From Deinococcus aquaticus (lineage in GTDB: Bacteria; Deinococcota; Deinococci; Deinococcales; Deinococcaceae): 64,000 nt of DNA. Each line of letters opens with the position of its first letter. The first letter of the stretch is position 1. The notes under the pieces were generated by a model. It ran no database searches. It was not told where the DNA came from and worked only from the letters and a program-made list of their open reading frames with translations. Of this stretch, positions 1-12,589 are shown in pieces. A program made the translations under genes and the position numbers. The stretch is taken from positions 968,001-1,032,000 of the forward strand of contig NZ_CP115165.1 of NCBI RefSeq assembly GCF_028622095.1. The letters are read 5' to 3'.

Positions 1-137
1 AGCATCAGTCCGCGCGCCGCCCAGTACCCGATCAGCTCGTGAATGGCCTCAATGTCCGACAGGCGCGCCTTGCGGGTCACCAGGGGCGCGTCCGGGTGAA
101 TGTCCGGCACGGCGATGGACTCCAGGGCCAGCGTCAC
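1..137 (-). CDS. GNAT N-acetyltransferase, ArgA-like (5' part only)
   Basis: This is the first 45 codons of a leftward gene that runs out of the window. I chose the GTG at 135-137, which follows a G-rich ribosome-binding stretch. The visible N-terminus contains VTRKARLSDIEAIHELIGYW, which resembles short Gcn5-type N-acetylglutamate synthases and related amino-acid N-acetyltransferases. Its place at the end of a series of arginine genes and GNATs fits a role in N-acetylglutamate formation, the first step of arginine synthesis. The acetyl-CoA motif lies outside the window, so the assignment is an inference from the N-terminus and context. Confidence 0.6.
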   Translation of the reverse strand, partial: MTLALESIAVPDIHPDAPLVTRKARLSDIEAIHELIGYWAARGLM

Positions 138-222
138 GCGAGGCCCCCCAGGGGCGGGTATGGGGTGTGGGTTTCAGGACGTGGGACAAGACCCACAGCC
201 CGCATCCCACCCCCCAGATCCC

Positions 223-675
223 TCAGCTCAGGGAACGCATCCAGGTGGTGCCGCCGGGGCGGCTGCCCTGCGCGCGGTACGCCTGAATCTGCGGGGCGTC
301 CGGCACGTCCCCCATCACCACGGCCAGCGGCACCTGCTGAAAGCCGAACGTACCCCAGTCGCCGCCCTTGCTGAACATGTAGATCGCGCGGTCCCCGCGT
401 CCCTGCGCGTACTCCACGGCACTCATGACCAGCCGCCGGCCCAGCCCACTGCCACGCGCTTCGGGCATCACGGCCGCCCCGCGCAGCAGCGAGGCGCCCT
501 CGCCGTGCTCCAGGCCGATCGCGCCGACCGGTTGCCCGCCGCGTTCCAGCACCCAGTAGGTCGTGCCGTCCGCCAGCGTGGCGTCGGTATCCAGCCCGGC
601 GTCGTGAAAGACGCGGGTGACGGTATCCCTGTCGGCGCTGCTCGCCAGTCGAATCTGAACGCTGGAATCGGTCAT
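223..675 (-). CDS. GNAT acetyltransferase, ArsN2-like paralogue
   Basis: The protein has 150 aa. The ATG at 673-675 has a GGAGG ribosome-binding site seven bases upstream. Residues 56-80 carry the block EHGEGASLLRGAAVMPEARG and the acetyl-CoA loop R74-x-x-G77-x-G79, with a C-terminal GFQ beta strand. The block is shared with the next two genes (808-1371 and 1368-1841), so the three are recent paralogues. The pattern (LLRS-AV-PEAR-GLG-LV, then an aromatic-rich stretch before GF) is closest to ArsN2-type acetyltransferases, but the substrate cannot be read from sequence. A 132-base gap separates it from the preceding gene in the operon. Confidence 0.8.
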   Translation of the reverse strand: MTDSSVQIRLASSADRDTVTRVFHDAGLDTDATLADGTTYWVLERGGQPVGAIGLEHGEGASLLRGAAVMPEARGSGLGRRLVMSAVEYAQGRGDRAIYMFSKGGDWGTFGFQQVPLAVVMGDVPDAPQIQAYRAQGSRPGGTTWMRSLS

Positions 676-807
676 TCGGTGTTCCTCCACAGTCTGAAAG
701 GTCGGAATGAGGCAAAGAAGCCGGAGCCCCTGCGGGAGCCGGTCGAGACGGGTTTTGCGTGCCGTCAGCATAGCGCATGGCCGCGTGGAAGCACTGCCAC
801 TGGACGT

Positions 808-1371
808 TCACCCCCGCGCCGCCTCGCCCGGCTGAACGTCCAGTGGCTGCACGTCCAGCCGCCACGCCTGCTCGCCGCCGATCCAGCCGTTACACAGGCC
901 GCTGACCACCTGCGGCGCGTCCGGCAGCGCCCCGGAAATCTCGTCGGCCGTGACGGGCACGAACCCGAAGCGCCGCCAGTAATCCCCGGCTTCCTCGCTG
1001 AACAGGTACACGCTGCGGTCGCCGCGCAGCGTCGCGTGAGTCAGCGCCGAGCGGACCAGCGCGCGGCCCAGACCCTGACTGCGGGCCTCGGGCACCACCG
1101 CCGTCGAGCGGATCAGGCTCACGCCCTGGCCGTGCTCCAGGCCGATGCAGCCGCCGGGCACGCCGTCCAGATCCGCGATCCAGTACGTACCGGCCCCCAG
1201 GTCCACGCTGCTGGTGTGCAGCCCGCAGCGGGTCAGGAGGTCCAGGACGATGGGCAGGTCCGCCGGGGCGGCCTGACGAAGTTTCACGTGCATGTCAGTC
1301 AGCGGAACATGGGTCATACGGGCACCTCGCGCGGCAGAAGGAATGTGGGTCAGGGGAGGAAGGGTGGTCAT
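808..1371 (-). CDS. GNAT acetyltransferase, ArsN2-like paralogue
   Basis: The 187-aa protein starts at the ATG at 1369-1371, which overlaps the stop codon of the upstream gene as ATGA and has an AGGAG ribosome-binding site. A second ATG at 1315-1317, also with a GAGGTG site, could be the real start, because the first 18 residues look low-complexity. The body has the GLEHGQGVSLIRSTAVVPEA block and an RSQGLGRALV acetyl-CoA loop, followed by YLFSEEAGDYWRRFGF. It is a paralogue of its two neighbours. An ArsN2-like or amino-acid acetyltransferase function is an inference. Confidence 0.8.
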   Translation of the reverse strand: MTTLPPLTHIPSAARGARMTHVPLTDMHVKLRQAAPADLPIVLDLLTRCGLHTSSVDLGAGTYWIADLDGVPGGCIGLEHGQGVSLIRSTAVVPEARSQGLGRALVRSALTHATLRGDRSVYLFSEEAGDYWRRFGFVPVTADEISGALPDAPQVVSGLCNGWIGGEQAWRLDVQPLDVQPGEAARG

Positions 1372-1841
1372 GGTGAAACTCCTGTCAGGTCGAGTCGCCA
1401 CGCGGCGGCCCCGTGAATCCAGCCTCGGGCCAGCCCACCGCGGACCTGTGGCACGCCCGGCAGCGCCCTGATCAGGTCTGCGGCGCGAACGGGTTCAAAT
1501 CCCAGGCGGGCCCAGTACGGCCCGGCCGTGTCGGTGAACAGATAGGTGGCCCGGTCCCCACGCGCCCGCGCCGCCCCGAGGGCTGCCCGGACGAGCGCCG
1601 CACCCACCCCCCGGCCCTGTGCGGCGGGCCGCACGGCGGCCGAGCGCAGCAGGCCCGCGCCGTCGCCGTGCTCCAGGCCCACGGTGCCCACGACCTGCCC
1701 CGCCTCGGTGGCGAGCCAGTAGGAGCTGCCGTCCAGCGTGGCGGTGATGAGCGTCGGGTCGGTGCTCAGCCCGGTTTCGAGGATCAACCCGTGAATGACG
1801 GGCAGATCGGCGGACGTGGCGGGGCGCAGGTCGGCGGGCAT
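1368..1841 (-). CDS. GNAT acetyltransferase, ArsN2-like paralogue
   Basis: The 157-aa protein starts at the ATG at 1839-1841, four bases after the argH stop, with a GGAGAA ribosome-binding site inside the argH tail. It contains GLEHGDGAGLLRSAAVRPAA and an acetyl-CoA loop QGRGVGAALV, then YLFTDTAGPYWARLGFEPV. The TxTAxxYxxxLGF stretch is typical of ArsN2-like acetyltransferases. It sits directly behind argH and is translationally coupled to the next gene through ATGA, so it is co-expressed with arginine synthesis. The acceptor substrate is unknown. Confidence 0.82.
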   Translation of the reverse strand: MPADLRPATSADLPVIHGLILETGLSTDPTLITATLDGSSYWLATEAGQVVGTVGLEHGDGAGLLRSAAVRPAAQGRGVGAALVRAALGAARARGDRATYLFTDTAGPYWARLGFEPVRAADLIRALPGVPQVRGGLARGWIHGAAAWRLDLTGVSP

Positions 1842-1845
1842 ACGT

Positions 1846-3239
<1,394 letters not shown>

Positions 3240-3243
<4 letters not shown>

Positions 3244-3794
3244 TGGCTTGCGTCCTCGGGTGGGCAGTGAAGGAACCCCTCACCCCCGGCCCCTCTCCCC
3301 CCGGAGAGAGGAGAAAAGATTGGTTTGACCAGCACCACCGGCGGCGGGCTGCTGGGGTTCGCGTGGGCGTACAGGTCGTCTGAAACGGCGTACCCGAGTT
3401 GCTCGTAGAAGGGCAGCACGTCCAGATTGAACTGGGACACGGCCAGCAGCACGCGCCCGTACCCGCCGGCGCGGGCCACGTGCTCGACCTGCCAGACCAG
3501 GGCGCGGCCCAGGCCGGTGCCGCGCGCGGTGGGGTGGGTGGCGAGCTTGTTCAGGGTCAGGGTGTGCGGGCCGCCCGTCGTGGAAAGGTCAGGGCGGTAG
3601 CCGACGCACCCCACCGGTTCGTTGCCGCTGACGGCCAGGAACCCGCCCGCGCCGGGGCTGAACAGAGAGCGTTCCAGGTCGTCGGGCGTGGTCCGCGCCC
3701 AGCTTGAGCGGGGGTCCATTCCGGCGGCCATCATGACCGCGTGAAAGCCCGCGAGGTCGTCGCGGTTCACGGGTCGCAGGGCAGCGGCGGTCAC
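3240..3794 (-). CDS. GNAT acetyltransferase with a repeat-encoded C-terminal tail
   Basis: The 184-aa protein starts at the GTG at 3792-3794, which overlaps the upstream stop as GTGA. Its core has an HPTARGTGLGRALVWQVE acetyl-CoA loop and FYEQLGYAV, typical of a single-domain GNAT. The last residues, including PLSGGRGAGGEG, are low-complexity and are encoded by a palindromic C- and G-rich repeat at about 3275-3313. The tail therefore looks like a mobile repeat read in frame and not like part of the fold. The gene ends in the argH start codon. The substrate is unknown. Confidence 0.8.
3275..3313. repeat. palindromic CCTCTCC/GGAGAG repeat inside a coding region
   Basis: The + strand reads as a C-rich run followed by CCTCTCCCCCCGGAGAGAGG, which can fold as a hairpin of CTCTCC with GGAGAG. 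This composition and its in-frame peptide (PLSxGRGAGGEG) match a dispersed repeat that I recall from many bacterial genomes, where it often adds tails to proteins. Only one copy was noticed in this window, so its dispersed nature here is inferred. Confidence 0.5.
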
Positions 3795-4273
3795 GGGTTC
3801 ACCGGCGGGAGCAGCAGTTTCATTTCCCGCTGCGGCACGAAGCCCAGCGCCTCGTAGGTGGGCCGCCCGGCATTCGAGGCGGTCAGGGTCACGATGTCTA
3901 CGCCGCGCGCCCGGCATTCGGCCAGCGCCGCTTCCATCAGCGTGCGGGCCAGTCGCCGCCCCCGCTGCGCGGGCTGCACGTACACGTTCAGCACGTACGC
4001 GCGGGTCGTGGCGGCCGTGTCGGCATTCGGGGGCAGGTCGGTCCAGAGGATGCCCGCCCCGGCCACCACCTCTCCCCCACTCTCGACCAGCAGGCCCGTG
4101 TACGCGCCGCAGGCCAGCATGCGCGCGTGCCACGCGGCGCCCGCCTCGTGCACACGCGCCAGTCCCGCCGCGTCACTGCCCATGTCCGTGAACATGGCCG
4201 TGCGCTGGGACTGAATCAGGGCCGCGTCACGGACGGTCGCGGGACGCAGGGTGAATCCGGCGGGGAGGGTCAT
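3791..4273 (-). CDS. GNAT family N-acetyltransferase
   Basis: This 160-aa single-domain acetyltransferase begins FTLRPATVRDAALI and has LNVYVQPAQRGRRLARTLME as its acetyl-CoA segment, then LTASNAGRPTYEALGFVPQREMKL. The ending (YEALGF then EMKL) is common in GNATs that act on small molecules, but the substrate is not evident. The start overlaps the DinB-like gene stop (ATGA at 4270-4273) and its stop overlaps the next GTG, so translation is coupled on both sides in the arginine operon. Confidence 0.82.
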   Translation of the reverse strand: MTLPAGFTLRPATVRDAALIQSQRTAMFTDMGSDAAGLARVHEAGAAWHARMLACGAYTGLLVESGGEVVAGAGILWTDLPPNADTAATTRAYVLNVYVQPAQRGRRLARTLMEAALAECRARGVDIVTLTASNAGRPTYEALGFVPQREMKLLLPPVNP

Positions 4274-4710
4274 GGCTGCGCCCGCCCGGGAATCTGGTTC
4301 AGGTGGTGCAGCTGGTGCTGCACGTAGTCCTGCGCGATGAAGCGCAGCGTGACGGGGGCGCTCCCGCCGACGCTCAGGGTGTGGTCCAGGCTGTCAGGCG
4401 GCAGGGTGTCGATGACGTGCGCGAGCTGCGTCTGGTACGCGACCCACAGGGCCAGCACGTCCGCCCAGGGGCGCTGCTGGTAGTCGCCGGCCTCGACCCA
4501 CGCGGTCTGGTCGTAACCGGGCAGGGCCAGACCGTCCTCCCGGCTGGCCCACACGAACCGGACGTGGTTGTTTACGCCGCTGTCGATCAGATGCCCGAGG
4601 ATCTGCTTGGCGCTCCAGACGCCGGGGGCGATGTGGCGGGATGCCTGGAGTTCTGTCAGCTCCCGGAGGGTGGGCTGCCATTGCGCGACGACGAGGGCGA
4701 GGCTGGTCAC
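4270..4710 (-). CDS. DinB-like four-helix metal-binding protein
   Basis: The 146-aa protein starts at a GTG two bases after the argG stop. It has WSAKQILGHLIDSGVNNHVR near residues 32-51 and a C-terminal HQLHHL, the spaced histidines that bind a divalent metal in DinB/YfiT-like proteins. Many members are thiol-dependent transferases, and bacillithiol transferases belong to this superfamily; that would fit the YpdA-type reductase found elsewhere in the window. Its place between argG and argH is unusual and gives no direct functional hint. The family call is firm and the reaction is not known. Confidence 0.82.
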   Translation of the reverse strand: MTSLALVVAQWQPTLRELTELQASRHIAPGVWSAKQILGHLIDSGVNNHVRFVWASREDGLALPGYDQTAWVEAGDYQQRPWADVLALWVAYQTQLAHVIDTLPPDSLDHTLSVGGSAPVTLRFIAQDYVQHQLHHLNQIPGRAQP

Positions 4711-4712
4711 GG

Positions 4713-5945
<1,233 letters not shown>

Positions 5946-6035
5946 GGTCTGATTCTCCCTGCTGTATGTGAAGCGTTGGTCTGTAAGGGGTTGGTCTGGA
6001 GTGGGCAGCGCAAGGCCCTCCGGGCATGAGCACGC

Positions 6036-6063
6036 CGCCTGTGGCCCCGGGTGGGGTCAGGCG
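6036..6063 (-). promoter_or_regulatory. hairpin in the argG leader
   Basis: The long argG leader holds a hairpin with perfect CGCCTG/CAGGCG arms and an inner CCCC/GGGG pairing. No U-tract follows it, so it is not a classical attenuator. It may only stabilise the leader. Confidence 0.35.
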
Positions 6064-6090
6064 GTCGGTCAGCGTCGGAGAGTCGGAGTC

Positions 6091-6168
6091 TGCATATAGA
6101 TGTATGGTTATGCGCTAAAACCGCATAGCTATGCAGCGAGGGTAGCAGGACAGCGCCCGGAGGGTCAA
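6091..6168 (-). promoter_or_regulatory. arg operon promoter with ARG-box-like operators
   Basis: On the minus strand TTGACC (6168-6163) and TACCCT (6144-6139) are 18 bp apart and form a sigma-70-type promoter for argG. At the predicted start lies a 14-bp dyad (6122-6135) whose 12-bp core GCATAGCTATGC is a perfect palindrome. A second related box, TGCATATAGATGTA, lies at 6091-6104. Both fit the TGNAT-N4-ATNCA layout of ARG boxes with one mismatch each, and their centres are 31 bp apart. This placement suits repression by an ArgR hexamer. Box identity is inferred from pattern and context. Confidence 0.7.
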
Positions 6169-6200
6169 GCCGGGTGTCCAGTTCACCCCACACCACACGC

Positions 6201-6228
6201 AAAAAGGGACCGCACGCAGCGGCCCCCC
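6201..6228 (-). terminator. intrinsic terminator after the 6244-6723 gene
   Basis: On the minus strand a GGGGCCGC/GCGGTCCC hairpin with a five-base loop is followed by TTTTT, fifteen bases past the stop codon of the secreted-protein gene. Confidence 0.8.
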
Positions 6229-6243
6229 AGATGCAAGTGGCAT

Positions 6244-6723
6244 TCAGCGCAGACGGTAGTTGACGCCCAGGCGGGCCCCCACGCCGAAGGACCAGTCGGC
6301 GCCGATGCCCGTCCCGAACACCACGCGCGGCCCGACGCCGAGTTCACCGAACAGACTGACCTGATCGGTCACGTTGAAGTTCGCGCCACCCAGCACGCTG
6401 GGGAACACGCCCACCGCACCGGCCGAGCTGCCCCCACCGGTCGCGAACAGTCCGAACAGTCCCAGGGTGCCGCCGTAGTAGGGCTGCACCGACTCGGTGT
6501 CAGGCGAGGTGTGGCGCAGGTAGGACACGTCGCCGCTGACAGTCACGAAGCCGCCCCCGTCGAATGCGGCGGCCAGGGGCAGGCCCAGTCCGAAGCGCAC
6601 GGCGTCGGTGGCGTTGGTATCGCGCTGGTACTGCACGCCCAGCAGGTAGGCGCCGACCTTCTCGGCGGCACTGGCGGTCGACAGGGTGGCAAGGGTCAGG
6701 ACGGACAGCAGGATCTTCTTCAT
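6244..6723 (-). CDS. secreted beta-rich (outer-membrane-like) protein
   Basis: This 159-aa protein has a clear Sec signal peptide (MKKILLSVLTLATLSTASA, cleavage near residue 19) followed by alternating polar and hydrophobic strands and a terminal GARLGVNYRLR. It is a paralogue of the next gene: both have the same length, share QPYYGG/TPYYGL, NVTDQVSLFGE/NVTDPLSVFVE and the ending GLNYRL or GVNYRL. A C-terminal aromatic-rich strand in a diderm envelope suggests a small outer-membrane beta barrel. The function is unknown. The ATG at 6721-6723 follows GGAAGG. Confidence 0.8.
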   Translation of the reverse strand: MKKILLSVLTLATLSTASAAEKVGAYLLGVQYQRDTNATDAVRFGLGLPLAAAFDGGGFVTVSGDVSYLRHTSPDTESVQPYYGGTLGLFGLFATGGGSSAGAVGVFPSVLGGANFNVTDQVSLFGELGVGPRVVFGTGIGADWSFGVGARLGVNYRLR

Positions 6724-6813
6724 GCCTTCCATCCTGCCGTTCTCATGAGAGATCTGCCGCCTCATCTGCCTGCTTTCAGAGAACCAGTCTAGACAGCTTT
6801 CGGGAACGAATGG

Positions 6814-6845
6814 AGGCGAACGCCCGCTGCGGGGGTCGTTCGCCT
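6814..6845. terminator. perfect hairpin between the two paralogues
   Basis: Arms AGGCGAACG (6814-6822) and CGTTCGCCT (6837-6845) pair perfectly around a 14-base loop. It lies downstream of the 6895-7374 gene and upstream of 6244-6723, and probably ends transcription of the former. No clean U-tract follows. Confidence 0.5.
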
Positions 6846-6894
6846 CTCTGTTCGTTGGGGGTTCAGGGCGCGCGTGGCTGCCGGCGCACTCTGA

Positions 6895-7374
6895 TCAGGG
6901 CAGGCGGTAGTTCAGGCCGATGCGGGCGCCGCTGCCGATGTAGACGCTGCTGTTGTTGGAACCGCCGATGGAGACGACGGGCCCGATGTTGCCTTCAACG
7001 AAGACGCTGAGGGGGTCCGTGACGTTGTAGCGCAGGCCCAGCGTGCCGTGCGGGTACAGGCTGACGCCGCCGCCGTTGTTACCCAGGGCCACGCCAGCAC
7101 CCAGACCCAGACCGTAGTAGGGGGTCAGGCCGCCCAGGGCCGAGCCGGTGCCAGTGAAGTCACCCAGGTAGTCCACGCTGCCGCCGATAGCGACATTGTT
7201 GAAGTTGAAGTTCGTGGCGTCCAGGTTCAGGCCGTAGCGCATGGCGCTGCTGCCGGTCAGATCGGTCTGGTAGTGCAGGGTAGCGCCGGAGCCGACCGAG
7301 CCACCCACGTAGCTGGCCGCGGAGGCGGAGGAAACGGCGGTGATCGCCAGGAGGCCGAGGATGGTCTTCTTCAT
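6895..7374 (-). CDS. secreted beta-rich (outer-membrane-like) protein, paralogue
   Basis: The 159-aa protein has the signal peptide MKKTILGLLAITAVSSASA and then an asparagine- and glycine-rich beta pattern ending GARIGLNYRLP. It matches the 6244-6723 protein in length and in several blocks, so the pair arose by duplication. A TATGCT box lies six bases before the ATG with a TTACTT element 18 bp further up, so the mRNA is probably leaderless. It is likely exported to the envelope. The function is unknown. Confidence 0.8.
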   Translation of the reverse strand: MKKTILGLLAITAVSSASAASYVGGSVGSGATLHYQTDLTGSSAMRYGLNLDATNFNFNNVAIGGSVDYLGDFTGTGSALGGLTPYYGLGLGAGVALGNNGGGVSLYPHGTLGLRYNVTDPLSVFVEGNIGPVVSIGGSNNSSVYIGSGARIGLNYRLP

Positions 7375-7380
7375 GCCCCG

Positions 7381-7410
7381 AGCATAGTCAGCGGGGACGG
7401 CGTGAAGTAA
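7381..7410 (-). promoter_or_regulatory. leaderless promoter of the 6895-7374 gene
   Basis: TTACTT (7410-7405) and TATGCT (7386-7381) are 18 bp apart on the minus strand. The -10 box is six bases from the ATG, which places the transcript start at the start codon. Confidence 0.65.
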
Positions 7411-7478
7411 GGAGGTCTTCTTTACAAAAACGCGCGGAGGCCTTCATGAGGGGTTTACGTTCCAGCGCATGCCGGGAG

Positions 7479-8606
7479 TCAGGACTGGGAGCGCACATGG
7501 TGTTGCAGGCGCTCCAGCGCGAGGTGAATGTCGTCGGTGGACTTGCAGAACGCCACGCGCAGCAGGCCCTGTGGCGCGGCGTGCCGGGCGTAGAAGGCCT
7601 CGCCGGGAATGACGGCCACGCCCGCCTGCTCGACCAGGGACCCGGCCGTCCAGTGGGGGTGCAGCGCAGTCAGGAAGTACGTGCCGCGCGGCTCGAACAC
7701 GGTGGCCCCCAGGTCGCGCAGGCCCCCGGCCAGCAGAGCCAGGCGGGCGGCGTACCCGGCGCGCAGGGTGTCGTAGAAGCCGTCCTGTCGGGCGACGGGC
7801 AGCGCGGCCGCCACCGCCGATTGCAGGGGCGCGGGCGCGCAGAACGACGTGACCTGCCGCACGCCGCCCAGACCGGCGCTGAGACCGGGGGGCGCGGCGA
7901 TCCAGCCGACGCGCCAGCCGGTCGCTTCCAGGCGTTTGCCGGCGCTGCCGACCGTGAAGGTCCGCTCCGGCGCGAGGGTCCGCAGGCTGACGGGTCGCTC
8001 TCCGAAGTACAGTTCGTCGTACACCTCGTCACTGATGATCCACAGGTCGTGCTGGCGGGCCAGGGCCACGATGCCCGCGAGTTCCTCCGGCGTGAACACC
8101 GTCCCGGTGGGATTGAAGGGACTGTTCAGCAGCAGCGCCCGCGTGCGCGGCGTGACGGCCGCCGCCAGCGCGCCGGAGTCGAAGGACCACCCGGACACCG
8201 GGTCCAGTTGCATGGGCACCGTCACGGGCGTCGCGCCAGCCAGCCACGCCTGCGGCAGGTACACGTCGAACACCGGTTCGAGCATCAGGACCTCGTCGCC
8301 CGGCCCGTACAGGGACAGCGCCAGGACATCCAGCGCCTCGGTCGCGCCGCAGGTGACGGTGATGTCGGCGCCGTCCACGCCCAGGTCCGCGCCCAGCGCG
8401 TCCCGCAATGCCCCCAGGCCCGCCGGGGGCGTGTACTGGTCGCTGCGGCCCACAGCGTCCCGCGCGGCGTTCAGCAGGAAGAGGGGCGGCGGGCCCGGCG
8501 GGAAGCCCTGCCCCAGGTTCACCGCGCCGTGCTGGGCAGCCAGCCGGCTCATGCGTGAGAAGACGCTCTCCTGCGAGGCGCGGGCCCGGTCGTGCAGTTG
8601 TGGCAT
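7479..8606 (-). CDS. PLP-dependent aminotransferase, class I/II
   Basis: This 375-aa fold-type I aminotransferase has LGQGFPPGPPP near the N-terminus, NSPFNPTGTVFTPEEL, the pyridoxal-lysine region TFTVGSAGKRLEATGWRVGW and the substrate-carboxylate-binding arginine in GLLRVAFCKS. The family includes methionine, kynurenine and aromatic aminotransferases (YbdL-like), so the exact substrate is open. I chose the ATG at 8604-8606 because the conserved N-terminus begins there; the open frame extends further but is low-complexity. It is divergent from the LysE-type exporter gene, with about 100 bases between the starts. Confidence 0.87.
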   Translation of the reverse strand: MPQLHDRARASQESVFSRMSRLAAQHGAVNLGQGFPPGPPPLFLLNAARDAVGRSDQYTPPAGLGALRDALGADLGVDGADITVTCGATEALDVLALSLYGPGDEVLMLEPVFDVYLPQAWLAGATPVTVPMQLDPVSGWSFDSGALAAAVTPRTRALLLNSPFNPTGTVFTPEELAGIVALARQHDLWIISDEVYDELYFGERPVSLRTLAPERTFTVGSAGKRLEATGWRVGWIAAPPGLSAGLGGVRQVTSFCAPAPLQSAVAAALPVARQDGFYDTLRAGYAARLALLAGGLRDLGATVFEPRGTYFLTALHPHWTAGSLVEQAGVAVIPGEAFYARHAAPQGLLRVAFCKSTDDIHLALERLQHHVRSQS

Positions 8607-8706
8607 GAGCGCAGTCTGCACGGGCGCGGGCCGGCGCGCCGGGAGTCGTCTGATCTGCGGGTGATCCGCGTGAACGGTGGTCCGGCGGGCAGCTACAGTG
8701 GGCGGG

Positions 8707-9336
8707 ATGCCTCCTTTCCTGCGCGGGCTGGGCCTGGGCCTGTCGCTGATCGTCGCCATCGGCCCGCAGAACGCATTCGTGCTGCGCCAGGGGCTCGCGC
8801 GGCGGTACGCGCTGCTGGCGGCGCTGGCCTGCGCCGCGTGCGACACGGGCCTGATCACGCTGGGCGTGCTGGGCGTGGGCGGCCTGCTGGCCCGCCACCC
8901 GGCGCTGGTGACGGCGGGCACGCTGCTGGGCGCGGCGTTCCTGACGTGGTACGGTCTGCGGTCCCTGCGCGCCGCCCTGAATCCCGGTCACGCGGGCCTG
9001 CACGCCGCGCCGGACGGGGCGGTCACCGCGCCTGCCCGCGTGATCGGCACGGCGGCGGCGTTCAGTCTGCTGAACCCGCACGCGCTGCTGGACACGGTCG
9101 TGCTGATCGGCGGGGCCAGCGCGGGCCTGAGCGGCAGCGGGCGCACGGCGTTCCTGCTGGGCACGCTCCTGGCGTCCTGGGCATGGTTTTTCACGCTGGC
9201 CGTGGCGGGCCGCGCGCTGGCTCCGGTCATGGCCCGGCCGCAGGCGTGGCGGGTGCTGGACCTGCTGATCGGCGCCACCCTGCTGTTGACGGCTGCGGGG
9301 CTGCTGACGGCCGCCGGACTGCTGCGCGGGCTGTAG
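8707..9336 (+). CDS. LysE/ArgO-family amino-acid exporter
   Basis: This 209-aa inner-membrane protein has about six hydrophobic segments and the family hallmark LSLIVAIGPQNAFVLRQGL at its N-terminus, plus FSLLNPHALLDTVVLIG in the middle. LysE-family members export lysine or arginine, and the setting between arginine-related genes suggests relief of basic amino-acid excess. The ATG at 8707 is preceded by TACAGT (8694-8699) and seven bases, so the mRNA is probably leaderless. The substrate is inferred. Confidence 0.87.
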   Translation: MPPFLRGLGLGLSLIVAIGPQNAFVLRQGLARRYALLAALACAACDTGLITLGVLGVGGLLARHPALVTAGTLLGAAFLTWYGLRSLRAALNPGHAGLHAAPDGAVTAPARVIGTAAAFSLLNPHALLDTVVLIGGASAGLSGSGRTAFLLGTLLASWAWFFTLAVAGRALAPVMARPQAWRVLDLLIGATLLLTAAGLLTAAGLLRGL

Positions 9337-9417
9337 GCCCCCCCGGCCCTGCCTGCATAAGTTTGCATACCGCCTTACGCCGCCGGGCCTCCGGGCGTGT
9401 TAGGCTCATTCTCTGGA

Positions 9418-12492
<3,075 letters not shown>

Positions 12493-12503
12493 CATGAGCC
12501 TCA

Positions 12504-12550
12504 CCGCCGACCTCCCTGATTTCGCAGTGGAGGTCGGCGGAGTTCTTTTA
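12504..12550 (+). terminator. intrinsic terminator of carB
   Basis: Perfect 12-bp arms CCGCCGACCTCC (12504-12515) and GGAGGTCGGCGG (12529-12540) are followed by AGTTCTTTTATTT. It begins twelve bases after the carB stop and marks the left edge of the AT-rich island. Confidence 0.9.
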
Positions 12551-12589
12551 TTTAAGATTGTTCATACAGTTGTAAAGTTGTTTACCAAT

